Source: Ferrimicrobium sp. (GTDB lineage Bacteria > Actinomycetota > Acidimicrobiia > Acidimicrobiales > Acidimicrobiaceae). Taken from it: a stretch of DNA of 51,935 nt. Position 1 is the stretch's first letter; the number at the start of each line of letters is the position of its first letter. A program made the position numbers and the translations under genes. The notes under the pieces are model-generated. The model had not been told where the DNA came from, did not search any database, and saw only the letters and a list, made by a program, of their open reading frames with translations. Shown one piece after another: positions 25,684 to 34,700 of this stretch. Where the stretch lies: positions 1 through 51,935 of the forward strand of contig NZ_DAHXOI010000016.1 in NCBI RefSeq assembly GCF_027364955.1. The letters run 5' to 3'.

Positions 25684-26652
25684 ATGGCTGAACTTATCGC
25701 GGACAACATCGTTGAGATCGATACCCAACTCGGTGGCTGGGAACACATCACCGCTGGCTATCTCGTTACCGGTGAAAGTCCTGTCTTGATCGAAACGGGC
25801 TCACAGAGCAGTGCTCCACTCCTCATCGCGGAACTCAACAACCTTGGCATTAGCCCCTCGGACCTTGCTGCTGTCGTGCTAACCCACATTCATCTCGACC
25901 ACGCAGGAGGCGTCGGCGACATCGCGCGAGCATTCCCAAATGCGAAGGTCTACGTTCACCCGAATGGAGCCCGGCACCTCGCTGACCCAACACGCTTGAT
26001 CGACTCAGCATCGAGGGTCTACGGACCTCTCCTCGATTCGCTCTACGGCCGACTAGATCCGACTCCCTCCGACCGGATCATCGCCGTGGAGGAGGGTGAC
26101 ACCATTCAGATCACCAAGGGATTGCATCTTGAGGCGCTCTTGACACCTGGCCATGCCAAACACCACCTATCCCTTTGGCATGAGCCGACAGGAACGATGT
26201 TCTGCGGGGATGCGGTTGGAGTGAAGTTGCCAGAGGTGGGAATCCTATGGCCCGCGACTCCACCTCCTGATTTTGACCTCGAGCTCGCAACTCGGAGTTT
26301 GGACGCAATGAAGTCCCGCACCCCATCACACCTCGCCTTCGCCCACTACGGTCGATTTGCCAATGCAGTCGACATCCTCGACGAAGGTAAGGATCTTCTT
26401 CGCGACTGGTGCAGGGTGGCAGAAGAAGCGATGCATGACGGACGCGAGATCGAAGCAGCACTTGAAGAGGCGTTTGTCCCAGATCTGAAAGATCTTGATC
26501 CTATGGCTCGCGACCGCCTCTTGACCTTAAGCGGCGTCCATGCCAACGCGATGGGGATCAACCGTTGGCTCACCAAGCGTAGTGGACACGGGCAGCACAC
26601 ACCTCATCAACATCCAACCCTGCAAGAGGATGGCGGAGGGAGTGGGATTTGA
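25684..26652 (+). CDS. Metallo-beta-lactamase-fold hydrolase
   Basis: The MBL-fold enzyme is about 322 aa. The metal-binding motif THIHLDHAGG is followed by TPGHAKHHLSLW, CGDAVG and a late AHYGRF histidine, giving the full binuclear metal set of the glyoxalase II/lactonase-like group. The N-terminus (DNIVEIDTQLGGW.HITAGYLV) resembles hydrolases acting on thioesters or lactones; the substrate is unknown. I prefer ATG 25684, because the frame before it (from 25663) has no ribosome-binding site. The 3' end overlaps the convergent tRNA-Ser gene by about 20 bp, so the last residues (DGGGSGI) are the antisense of the tRNA acceptor. It is probably co-transcribed with the protease. Confidence 0.88.
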   Translation: MAELIADNIVEIDTQLGGWEHITAGYLVTGESPVLIETGSQSSAPLLIAELNNLGISPSDLAAVVLTHIHLDHAGGVGDIARAFPNAKVYVHPNGARHLADPTRLIDSASRVYGPLLDSLYGRLDPTPSDRIIAVEEGDTIQITKGLHLEALLTPGHAKHHLSLWHEPTGTMFCGDAVGVKLPEVGILWPATPPPDFDLELATRSLDAMKSRTPSHLAFAHYGRFANAVDILDEGKDLLRDWCRVAEEAMHDGREIEAALEEAFVPDLKDLDPMARDRLLTLSGVHANAMGINRWLTKRSGHGQHTPHQHPTLQEDGGGSGI

Positions 26653-26720
26653 ACCCACGGTACCCTTGCGGGTACAGCGGTTTTCGAGACCGCCCGATTC
26701 GGCCACTCTCGCATCCCTCC
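26631..26720 (-). tRNA. tRNA-Ser (anticodon CGA)
   Basis: A class II tRNA with an extended variable arm. The acceptor is GGAGGGA/TCCCTCC, the anticodon stem-loop is GCGGT-CTCGAAA-ACCGC (anticodon CGA, reading UCG), the variable stem is TACCCGCAAGGGTA, and the T-arm is GTGGG-TTCAAAT-CCCAC. The CCA end is encoded (TGG at 26631-26633 on plus). The mature body spans 26634-26720. Confidence 0.95.
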
Positions 26721-26744
26721 GAGCCGAGACCAGTTTACGGGAAA

Positions 26745-27200
26745 TCAGCTCGATCTACGCCGTTGAAAGAAGCTTTGCAGCACGGCGCCGGCATCTTCAG
26801 CAAGAATGTCTGACACTACCTCGATCTCATGATTGAGACGCGGATCGACACAAAGGTTGTAGAGTGACCCACACGCACCTGCCTTGGGATCGCGGGCGGC
26901 GAAAATGAGTCGGCGAACTCGAGCGAGCACAAGAGCACCAGCACACATGGCGCACGGTTCCAACGTTACGTATACCTCAGCGTCTGACAGGTAACGATCT
27001 CCTATCTCTAGCTGAGCTCTTTGGAGGGCAAGAAGCTCAGCGTGCGCCAAGGAACTCTGTTGAGCGACCGTCTCATTATGGGCCTCTGCGACGACCTCGC
27101 TCCCAATGACAACGATCGCGCCCACCGGAACCTCATCACCTTGATCAGCACTCCTGGCGAGCGCTAGACACCGACGCATCCTCTCCTCATCGAGACTCAC
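26745..27200 (-). CDS. tRNA-specific adenosine deaminase
   Basis: The 151-aa protein has the cytidine/deoxycytidylate deaminase fold with zinc ligands H53 and the catalytic E55 in HAELLAL, and the second pair in EPCAMCAG (C83, C86). TadA converts A34 to inosine in tRNA-Arg(ACG). It is notable that this very tRNA lies 550 bp away at 27.75 kb. Length and motifs are complete. Its ATG overlaps the stop codon of the upstream cutA gene by four bases, so both are translated from one message. Confidence 0.95.
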   Translation of the reverse strand: MSLDEERMRRCLALARSADQGDEVPVGAIVVIGSEVVAEAHNETVAQQSSLAHAELLALQRAQLEIGDRYLSDAEVYVTLEPCAMCAGALVLARVRRLIFAARDPKAGACGSLYNLCVDPRLNHEIEVVSDILAEDAGAVLQSFFQRRRSS

Positions 27201-27616
27201 GACCGACCCCCCTGTAGCTCGACAAGGACATCCCGAAACCAGTCTGCATACTCCTTTGACAACACCACAATAGGGCGGGCAATGATCTCAGGGTTGACAT
27301 AGTTATGTGCAGACTTAATGATCGATGCAAGTCGATCTAGGTGAGTCTCCAAGGTGAGGGCAGTGATGACGTACTCATCAGCGTTCTGCCAACCTCCGTT
27401 CCAGTAGTACTTTGACTGGGAACCTGCCAGAATTTTAACGCACGGAGTAAGGTTCGACGCGACAAGCTGATCGCGGAGCATAAGGCTGACTGACGCCTCG
27501 TCCGTCGTCGTCTGAACTTCGAAGACTGGCAGGGAGATCTCTTCTGACACGTATCCATGGTACGTGCTGGCCGCCCGGTCACCCCTCCTTGCACCAAAGA
27601 ACAGCTGTTCACGCAT
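27197..27616 (-). CDS. CutA1-like divalent-cation tolerance protein
   Basis: The 139-aa protein has the CutA ferredoxin-like fold in its C-terminal 105 residues: VFEVQTTTDEASV, LTPCVKILAGSQSKYYWNG, ITALTLETHLDRLASIIKSAHNY, and PEIIARPIVVLSKEYADWF. The HNYxxPEIIARPI block corresponds to the conserved HxYExPEIxxxPI of the family. CutA forms cytosolic trimers and is loosely linked to copper tolerance; its biochemical role is unsettled. GGGAGGGG nine bases before ATG 27616 decides the start over the upstream ATG at 27658. The N-terminal 30 residues are an unusual extension. Confidence 0.85.
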   Translation of the reverse strand: MREQLFFGARRGDRAASTYHGYVSEEISLPVFEVQTTTDEASVSLMLRDQLVASNLTPCVKILAGSQSKYYWNGGWQNADEYVITALTLETHLDRLASIIKSAHNYVNPEIIARPIVVLSKEYADWFRDVLVELQGGRS

Positions 27617-27746
27617 TGATTGGCACCCCTCCCGCGATATTGCCAACAACTTGCCCAACTACGCAGGATCGTGCTCCAGATGGATTCGGATGCCGGTGAA
27701 ACACCGGCCCGCCCTGGTGCCCGGTAAACTAGTATGTTTCCTGCTA

Positions 27747-27822
27747 GCGCTCGTAGCTCAACGGATAGAGCATCTGACTACGGATCAGAAGGTTGGGAGT
27801 TCGAATCTCTCCGAGCGCGCCA
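27747..27822 (+). tRNA. tRNA-Arg (anticodon ACG) with encoded CCA
   Basis: Acceptor GCGCTCG/CGAGCGC, D-stem GCTC/GAGC, anticodon stem-loop TCTGA-CTACGGA-TCAGA (anticodon ACG, inosine after TadA action), T-arm GGGAG-TTCGAAT-CTCTC, discriminator G and CCA at 27820-27822. The acceptor and T-arm sequences equal those of tRNA-Arg(UCG) at 18.1 kb. An integrase gene starts 68 bp downstream, so this is the likely insertion target of the right-hand element. Confidence 0.95.
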
Positions 27823-27880
27823 CAAACAACCAGTTCAAAAGCGGTTTTACCTAAGTGAGCTGAGAGCCGATTTGCACTCG

Positions 27881-27897
27881 TGTCACGCAAATGTCAC
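27881..27897 (+). repeat. TGTCAC direct repeat at the integrase start
   Basis: TGTCAC at 27881-27886 and 27892-27897 are 11 bp apart, one helical turn, between the tRNA and the integrase. One copy of the motif is conserved beside the integrase stump at 12.5 kb. They are candidate arm-type or autoregulatory sites. Confidence 0.35.
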
Positions 27898-29063
27898 AAT
27901 TGTTCATGGCCAAGGGATCTGTCACCGAAGTAAAGCCTGGAACGTACCGCTTGCGCGTGGATGCGGGCCCCGATCCAGCCACCGGCAAACGCCGACAAGT
28001 TTCAAAGGTCGTCCACGGTGGCAAACGAGAAGCCGATCGAGCTCTCCGTCAACTCATAAACGAAGTCGAGTCCGGGATCGAGCGCAACACCAAGCAAACA
28101 GTTGCCGATCTTACCACAGAGTGGTTGGACCAAAAACGTAGAACCCTCTCCCCAAAGTCGATCGAGTACTACGAAGATGCTCTCCGGATCTATCTACTCC
28201 CATCCCTCGGTGCTCGTAAGGTGGCCGCCCTCACGGCGCGGGATCTCGATGGGCTCTATCGAGCTCTAGAGACTAAGGGAGTAAGTCCCCACGGAATCCG
28301 TAAAGCCCATGCCACCATTAGGGCTGCGCTCTCCCAAGCCGTGAAGTGGCAGATGGTTGCTACCAACGTCGCCCTCGCAGCCTCTCCTCCATCACTTCCC
28401 AAACGCGATCCCCGTTCCATGAGTCCCGAAGACGTCGCTGCCTTAATTGATCGAACGACGATGGACTACGGAGCCAACCTGGCACGGTTCTTTACCCTGG
28501 CCGCCCTCACCGGTGCGAGGCGAGGAGAGATCCTAGGTCTACGAGTCAGTGACCTAGACACGGCAACCAACCGCCTTCGCATCACGAGATCGGTGATCGC
28601 CACCAAGGGCCAGGCTTTCGTCAAGTCGACCAAGACCGGACAGACGAGATACGTCTCCCTCGATGAGACCTCCCTCGAGATCCTTCAAGCCGAGATCGGT
28701 GACCAGGAGGAGCATGCTAGCCAAGGTCACTTCACTCGCGTAGAGGATCCCTATATCTTTGCGTCAGATCCAACTGGGGCAAAAAGCCTCCACCCCGACT
28801 GGCCAAGTCATGTCTTCGCAGCCGTCGCTAAGACCCTCAATCTTCCCTATCACCTCCATGAGCTTCGTCACTTTTCGGCCACCCAGCTCATCAGCGCCGG
28901 TGTTGACTTGCGAACCGTGGCTGGGAGACTTGGCCATGCCGATCCCGGGATCACCATGAGGATCTATGCCCACGTGGTTGAGGCCAAGGACCGAGAGGCT
29001 GCGAACATCATGGGGAGGATACTCGATGTGTCTTCTCAAAGAGGAAGAACAGCCGGCGACTAG
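27891..29063 (+). CDS. Tyrosine-type integrase of the tRNA-Arg(ACG) element
   Basis: The protein is 390 aa. An N-terminal AP2-like arm-binding region (KGSVTEVKPGTYRLRVDAG) leads into the SAM-like domain (TVADLTTEWLDQKRRTLSPKS...), then the catalytic domain with R210 (GARRGE), H323 and R326 (HELRH), H349 (GRLGHA) and Y359 (MRIYAHVV). All catalytic residues are present, so it should be active. The start may be ATG 27906 (MAKGS), which corresponds to the start of the homologous stump at 12.5 kb; no Shine-Dalgarno is visible for either. It is read away from the tRNA, and the element therefore extends to the right. Confidence 0.93.
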   Translation: MSQLFMAKGSVTEVKPGTYRLRVDAGPDPATGKRRQVSKVVHGGKREADRALRQLINEVESGIERNTKQTVADLTTEWLDQKRRTLSPKSIEYYEDALRIYLLPSLGARKVAALTARDLDGLYRALETKGVSPHGIRKAHATIRAALSQAVKWQMVATNVALAASPPSLPKRDPRSMSPEDVAALIDRTTMDYGANLARFFTLAALTGARRGEILGLRVSDLDTATNRLRITRSVIATKGQAFVKSTKTGQTRYVSLDETSLEILQAEIGDQEEHASQGHFTRVEDPYIFASDPTGAKSLHPDWPSHVFAAVAKTLNLPYHLHELRHFSATQLISAGVDLRTVAGRLGHADPGITMRIYAHVVEAKDREAANIMGRILDVSSQRGRTAGD

Positions 29064-29372
29064 CGCTGAAGTCGGGACGACATTCCCCAACTGCCAAAAA
29101 TTTCCTGTTCGGAGACCCGCACCAACTTCTCTTGAGAAAACCCCAGCTCAGTGGCAACGTACGCGCTCTTCTGATTTGCGTTAACGTAAGTTTTATTCGG
29201 CAGAATTTTGCCACTCTGTAGGAATTATGGAGAGAAACTGCAAATTTCTTCTTCGGTTTTGAAAAAAGCTGACGAAGCTGAGGGATATAGGACAAGAGCG
29301 GGGCTAGATGCTGACCATTGTGAATGCAATCGTCTGCGGTAAAACCCGGACATAAGAGACAAAGGAGCGAAC
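29064..29372. other. Integrase-excisionase interval
   Basis: No gene is seen. A near-palindrome TTGCGTTAACGTAA is centred at about 29183 and could bind the excisionase-like protein or another regulator. The interval is AT-richer than its surroundings. Confidence 0.35.
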
Positions 29373-29753
29373 ATGGCCCGGAGGAATAAGATCTACAGCG
29401 AGAACCGCCAACCCAATCAAAGGAGATTGTGTGACGGGTGTAGCTCAAGCGGCCTAAGGTCCACTCAAGATGAGTCAGGGCCAAGACAAGGGCAGACAGT
29501 ACTGCCTCTATTTGAGCAAAAGGAGGAGCCTCAGTCTCGAGTGAAGGAACAGGAGTCGGTGGAGAACACAGGGGATGGGATCCGCATAGAAGCCTTTACT
29601 GTGGAACAGGTCGCACAAAAGCTGAATCTATCACCCTCAACTGTTCGTCGCGAGATTGCCGCTGGCAGAATACGCGTGACTCGAACCAATGGTGGTGACG
29701 GACGGATCGTCATTAGCCAGCAAGCGATTGACGAATACTTGGATAAATACTAA
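29373..29753 (+). CDS. Excisionase-type helix-turn-helix protein
   Basis: The 126-aa protein has a hydrophilic, probably disordered N-terminal 65 residues and a C-terminal MerR/excisionase-type HTH: FTVEQVAQKLNLSPSTVRREIAAGRIRVTRTNGGDGRIVISQQAIDEY in outline, the winged HTH_17 fold. Such proteins act as recombination directionality factors or as regulators of integrative elements. AAAGGAG lies five bases before the ATG. It sits next to the integrase and in the same direction, which supports a role in excision of the tRNA-Arg(ACG) element. Confidence 0.82.
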   Translation: MARRNKIYSENRQPNQRRLCDGCSSSGLRSTQDESGPRQGQTVLPLFEQKEEPQSRVKEQESVENTGDGIRIEAFTVEQVAQKLNLSPSTVRREIAAGRIRVTRTNGGDGRIVISQQAIDEYLDKY

Positions 29754-29794
29754 ATCTTAACTATCGCCAATCCCAGGACAAACTCTTCGAGACG

Positions 29795-30079
29795 CTAGCC
29801 CCCATTTAGCCTGCGTCTCACCCGGCTTGAGACTGAGAACCCATTCTCAAGTACGCCGTAGCGAAGGTTACAACCACACTTCACAGGTAGGACCCGATTG
29901 CTCGAGAGTACACCGGGAACTAAAATTCGACTTGTCACCCCAAAACGGGATTTGATCTCGTCGACTACCGCTCTCCTTTGCGAACCCAACCGAGCGGAAT
30001 CACCAGGTCTCCTCCGTGAACTCACCGCTCGCGTGATTAACACCAACTCAACGTCGAATTCGTGGAGTCCTGGACTCAT
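29795..30079 (-). CDS. Uncharacterised 94-aa frame, possibly a gene fragment
   Basis: A short minus-strand frame with stretches such as HEFDVELVLI and VVDEIKSRFGVTSRILVPGVL. These faintly recall the C-terminal domain of phenylacetate-CoA-ligase-like enzymes, but the terminal lysine/arginine motif is missing. It follows the 211-aa gene on the same strand by a few bases. No ribosome-binding site is obvious. It could be a decayed fragment or a chance frame. Confidence 0.25.
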   Translation of the reverse strand: MSPGLHEFDVELVLITRAVSSRRRPGDSARLGSQRRAVVDEIKSRFGVTSRILVPGVLSSNRVLPVKCGCNLRYGVLENGFSVSSRVRRRLNGG

Positions 30080-30085
30080 CTACGA

Positions 30086-30721
30086 TTACAGTGAGACCAG
30101 TTGGGGGCTCCTGGCGAACGTAGCGCTGCTCCTTTGCCCCCAGGAAAACTGCCGACCGGGCACAACGAGGGCACCAGGGCAACCGGCGTCACCAACGAGG
30201 TCATCAAACTCCCACGAGAAAAACATCTGATCATTGCTATGATTGATGTGAGATTTCCCGGGGTGAGTGCTGATCCAGTCGAGAAAGCTTGTCACCCCGA
30301 CGATGGCGGTAGCAAGTAGCTGACCTTCACGATCCATGGCTCCATGGACGAACACAGCCGGCCTCGCTGCACCCTGGAGACCAAAGATGTTCTTCAACGC
30401 CGCCAACTGATGGGCCGAAACCGTCAGAGTTCGGTAGCCCTGTTGGGTTACCCGAGCACTGATGCCAAAGGCTGCTCCGAGACCGTCAGGGCGGAAGTAG
30501 TAGTCAATCTTTGCGGCTCGATCCAGCATCTGTAGAGTCTCCTCATGCCTGTCCTCGACATCGAAGAGCAAACCATCCCCAAGATGGTAAGCGATCGAGG
30601 GCAGGACCAACTGCACAAAGAGACTCCTTCCTTGGCGGATCCGTGCTTCTATGATCTTTCCGTTGACAACCGAGACCTCGTAATGGTCGCTGACACTGCC
30701 ATGCTCGATACGATGGACCAT
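30086..30721 (-). CDS. Unknown 211-aa protein downstream of the relaxase operon
   Basis: I do not recognise this protein. AGGAGG eight bases before the ATG strongly supports the start. It is mostly alpha/beta, soluble, without signal peptide or membrane helix. One block, KIDYYFRPDGLGAAFGISARV, followed by YRTLTVS, has the shape of the central strands of PD-(D/E)XK-type nucleases (Asp, then a strand ending in polar/basic residues), but the lysine of a canonical ExK is absent. That reading is weak. It lies on the same strand as the relaxase and the coiled-coil gene, separated from them by a strong hairpin, and is probably part of the mobile element. Confidence 0.75.
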   Translation of the reverse strand: MVHRIEHGSVSDHYEVSVVNGKIIEARIRQGRSLFVQLVLPSIAYHLGDGLLFDVEDRHEETLQMLDRAAKIDYYFRPDGLGAAFGISARVTQQGYRTLTVSAHQLAALKNIFGLQGAARPAVFVHGAMDREGQLLATAIVGVTSFLDWISTHPGKSHINHSNDQMFFSWEFDDLVGDAGCPGALVVPGRQFSWGQRSSATFARSPQLVSL

Positions 30722-30751
30722 GGTTGTAACCTCCTATACAGGTTCTTCCAC

Positions 30752-30783
30752 GAGCCTCGGAGTGCGCTAACACTCCGAGGCTC
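30752..30783 (-). terminator. Strong stem-loop between the coiled-coil gene and the 211-aa gene
   Basis: A perfect 13-bp stem GAGCCTCGGAGTG/CACTCCGAGGCTC encloses a 6-base loop. It lies 85 bp beyond the stop at 30868 and 30 bp upstream of the next start. It probably terminates or stabilises the relaxase transcript. No T-run follows on minus, so factor-dependent or 3'-end-protecting function is equally possible. Confidence 0.5.
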
Positions 30784-30867
30784 ACTTTGCTACTGCTCTG
30801 CTATAGTACCAAGGCGTCTCGGCTTCAAATTTTTGAAATCATTCTCTGGTCGGCCATGAGCTGGTGT

Positions 30868-31758
30868 CTACTCTGCAGCGAGTTGGGCAAGAAGGTGATT
30901 GAGGTTTGGCAGGTTTAGCCGAATGGGGCGCGGTCGCGAGTCAAGCCAGTCGACAAACTCATCACGGTTGATTCTCCTTTGCTGAGAAACACCCATGATC
31001 CTCCATGCGTGAAACGACCCCGTCTGAGGTATGTCGTAGTCACTGGTATCCTTCGGCCACGATCCTCCGAGTCTCCTGACGAAACTATCGACGTGGGTCA
31101 GCCAATTGGCCAGCGTCTGATTGTTGGTCGTAAGTGCGAGATACTCAAGGCAAAGCGTGAGGCATTCATTGGCGACGCCAGTGTACTTAAACCAATACGC
31201 CGGTAAATAGACTCCGTAATCGCCTACAAGGACCTTCTCTACCCAGACAAAGAGTTCGCCGAACTCAAACCGGGTAAGCTCACGACAACTCGATGGCATC
31301 CTAAAACCCGAAGCCGAAGCCTCCTGGTTTGGGGACTTCTTGGGCGACGTCCTCTTCTCGCGACTCTTCTGGAACCCAACCATCGATATCGTGTACATGA
31401 TCGCCTGGATACGATCCTGTTGGATCGTTTTCGAGAACCACGCCCTCCAAGGCATCTCCATCGCTTGCGAGTCCGATTCCAGAGCTGTCATCAACTGCAA
31501 TATCTCGTTTCTGATCTTGTTCAACACGCCAGAAGTCTGTTGTCTCACGAGTGCGAGTTGCTTCATCGCTTGCTGATCCTTTGGTGACTCCGGTAACACT
31601 TGGGTCTGTATGTACCCGTCTAGCCTCTCGATCGCCTGAAGCGAGTTGAGATAGTGATCCACGAGTATCGTGATCTGCTTCTCCCTTTCCAGAAGCTCTT
31701 GGAGATGGGGAGATTTCTGCGCTTGATTGGCTGTGTAATTGGGTGATTGAGAGTCCAT
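30868..31758 (-). CDS. Unknown coiled-coil protein overlapping the relaxase 3' end
   Basis: The 296-aa frame starts at MDSQSPNYTANQ. Residues 15-110 form a heptad-like helical region (LLEREKQITILVDHYLNSLQ...). A basic hinge (SREKRTSPKKSP) and a helical C-terminal domain follow, with an aromatic core (VYLPAYWFKYTG, WLTHVDSFVRRL). The second half faintly recalls DUF4913-type plasmid proteins. Its first 458 bp overlap the relaxase frame out of phase. Over 31321-31740 a hand tally of G+C by codon position gives about 51/34/70% in this frame and 70/51/34% in the relaxase frame, so the coding signal there belongs to this gene. The open frame extends to 31812, but 31758 is the first plausible ATG. 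It is likely a mobilisation accessory protein; that is inference from position. Confidence 0.7.
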   Translation of the reverse strand: MDSQSPNYTANQAQKSPHLQELLEREKQITILVDHYLNSLQAIERLDGYIQTQVLPESPKDQQAMKQLALVRQQTSGVLNKIRNEILQLMTALESDSQAMEMPWRAWFSKTIQQDRIQAIMYTISMVGFQKSREKRTSPKKSPNQEASASGFRMPSSCRELTRFEFGELFVWVEKVLVGDYGVYLPAYWFKYTGVANECLTLCLEYLALTTNNQTLANWLTHVDSFVRRLGGSWPKDTSDYDIPQTGSFHAWRIMGVSQQRRINRDEFVDWLDSRPRPIRLNLPNLNHLLAQLAAE

Positions 31759-34700
31759 GTATTCTCTCTTCGACAGCCGCTTGCGTGCAGTTGAGCGCGG
31801 AAAAGTCATCAAGATTGATCCATGAATCGAGAGCCGATCGAATCTTTGGGGGCTTTGGTGTCAGATGATTAGCAGTGCTAACTGATGACGATTCATGAGG
31901 CTCCATAATCGGGTGTTCATCGATCGTAGACTTCTCATAATCGGGCAGAATTTCCTCGAGACTTCTTCGCTCAGAGTCGGGCGAATGGGATGTGCGATCA
32001 CCAGCAGGATCAACGGAGAGCCACTGTGGTGGGCTGGGCTCAAAGGCTTGTTGCGTCGGCGCATCATCGGAAGGAGTGTTCACAGGGCGAGGCTCGGATC
32101 GATTGCCACCAGCGGCACGAGAAGGTTCAGGAGGGCTCGTGTGTGTCGGCGTTGGCAACCCGGAACAGTCTTGGTTGACCCCAAGTGAACCCGAATGAGT
32201 CCCAGTCGGGCTCGAGGTGCTTTGAGCTGGTCGAGGAGATGATGATGGGGTGGCCAACTGGGCGTCTGTGTCTGGGACAGGGACGCGACCTTCCAAGACG
32301 CGAGCAGGTGACTCAGGGATCTTTAGATGGATCGGCGGCCGATCGTTGCCTTCTCCTTGTACAGCAGTTGTAGCCGGTGTCGGCTCCGAAGGTCCTCTGG
32401 GTGGCTCTGGGTTCGCTGGGGACGGGTTGGGCCCGGGTACGCCTCCTGAGGGCGCGATAGCGCTTCTTTCAGGTTTTGGCGGCAATGTCGGTCCAGACGC
32501 TTGAGCCCGTGCAAAAGTTGGTTGGTGTTGCTCGACGCTGGGCCGGGGCCTATCAGGCTGAGGCTTGCTCTGGGCCGTGGAGCGGTCTTGTTGCTGATCT
32601 CGTCGCAGCACCTGGGGGTTCATTGCCGGTGGCTCGGGCCGGATGTCGCGTGGGGCAGCTTGCCGATCTTGTACCAAGTCCCTTGGTGCCAACATCTCTT
32701 GCAACGTAGGGACAAGATCGTCATGGGTGAGCGCTTGGGCTAGCACCTCCTCGGGATCAGTGCCCTCAGTCTTGACGAGATAGATCGGTGCCTGCTTGCC
32801 TCTCGTAGCCCCAGAGTAGAGTTGGGTGTTGCCAAGTCCTTCGTCAACGAGTACCACGACACGATCGCGAGTCTGGCCCTGCACGGAATCAATCGTTGAC
32901 GCATAGGCAAGTTCGACCCAGTCACGGGCATAGTCATAGGACACCACGATGGGGACATCTCCCGGGTGACGTTCGAGCCTGATGCCCTCTCGGGTGAAGC
33001 CAGCAACCCTAAACCTATCCCCGTTGGTGATTCCTAACGCTCGAACATTTAACCTGGTGCGGACTTGATCGCCGATACCACAGCGTTGTTCTTTGGAAAT
33101 CTCGTGGGTCCCCTCAATGCCGAGTGACTCTTGAATCGCGCTCGCGAGATCGGCAGCGGTTTCATTGTCACGTGCGAGCACGACGAGATCCTCACCTTGT
33201 GCCCGGTGCTCTTGGTAGATCTTGGCACCCCATTGAAGAATCTCTTCGCTCGCAGCGCCAATGATTCGGCCCTCGACCTTCGCCTTTTCCATGACTCCTT
33301 CTCGGTCGCCTTTTCGCAGTGCCGTCGCCTCCGCCACCCAGGCTTTGTTGCGAAACGTAGTTTCAAGTTTGCCAACGGCACCCATCGCTTCAAGTGCGCT
33401 CGTAATAACCGCAAAGGTAGCCCGTTGGTCGATTGGCTGGGCCTGACGACGGTCACCGACGGCAACGATCTGGACCGGGTAATCGCGGGCAAGCGTGAGG
33501 AGCATCTTCCAATCCCTATGATCGATGAGTCCAGCCTCATCAACGATGATTATCTGAGGGGTGTCAAGATCAAAGCGCTGGTTCTCGAGTGCTCGCTTTA
33601 GTCCAGCAAGCGAATACTGGTGAGCTCCGAGTTCATCGCCTAAGTCTCTGGCCAAGTTTGCATTACGAGCCACAACCGTCACGTTGAGGTTGGCTCGCTT
33701 GGCGGCCTCCGTTACTGGCCGTAGGACAAAGGTCTTGCCCGAGCCCGCGACCCCACTGATGACACTCAGGGCACAACCTTTAGCCATCATCCCGATCACC
33801 TTGGCTTGCTCGAAGGTCTCAGTTTGGGGGAGCGCTGGCTTTAGCGCGACACGCTGGATCTTGGTCGCCTCAGTGGCACGGTTTCTCATCGCGTTCTCCC
33901 GTGCGATGGCATCGGTTGTGGTGATGCGATCGTGCTTTGCAATCCCATAGATGCGAATAAGGGTGGCGGTATCGACGGGCTCGTCGCGTTCACTCATCGA
34001 GAGCCAAGATCGATAGACCTCCTTGAGATCCTCTGAGGCCACCAGGTACGGGTCATCAAGGACCTTCCTTGCAGCCGCCCGCAAACCTTCCTCTCCACTC
34101 ATCGTTGGGTCCCCAAGTCGAAGCTGGTTGGCGAGGTCGGCCAAGTTGAAGGTGTACCATCGAGCGAGCTCACGCTGGAGGACCGCACTAGAAACTTTCA
34201 GAGTCGCTTCGCTCGGCGCAAGTAACGTATCTCGAACGCGAAGCCTTCGAAGGACATCGGCCTCACTCCCCATCTTTGTACGCCAGAGTGCCCGCAGTTT
34301 GTTAGCTCGCTCTCCCCCCTCTGCGAGCGCCTCATCGAGTTCATGTTCAAGGCGTTCGGCGAGTTCCTTCTTCCCTTTACGATGTCTGGCCCAGGCGATC
34401 TGATGTTGGCGTGAGGAGAGTCCCTGGATGACACCGCGCCCGCTGATCTCCTTCCAGGCCTGGACCATGGATCGTGAGGCTGAACTCAACGCACTAGACG
34501 CCGGGGCGAGGGCTCGAAAGCTCAACATATAGGTAGAGCCGACCTTGGTGAAGGCTGGCTCAAGCGCGTCAAAGTCAAGCCTCCGCGCGAGCTCGATCCG
34601 GAGTTGATTCTGGAACTCCTGGGTCGCCATTCGAATCCCTTGGGCAAAGAGCTGACGACCATCGAGGGTTATCCATTTGCCATCGGCTCCTTGGGCGGTG

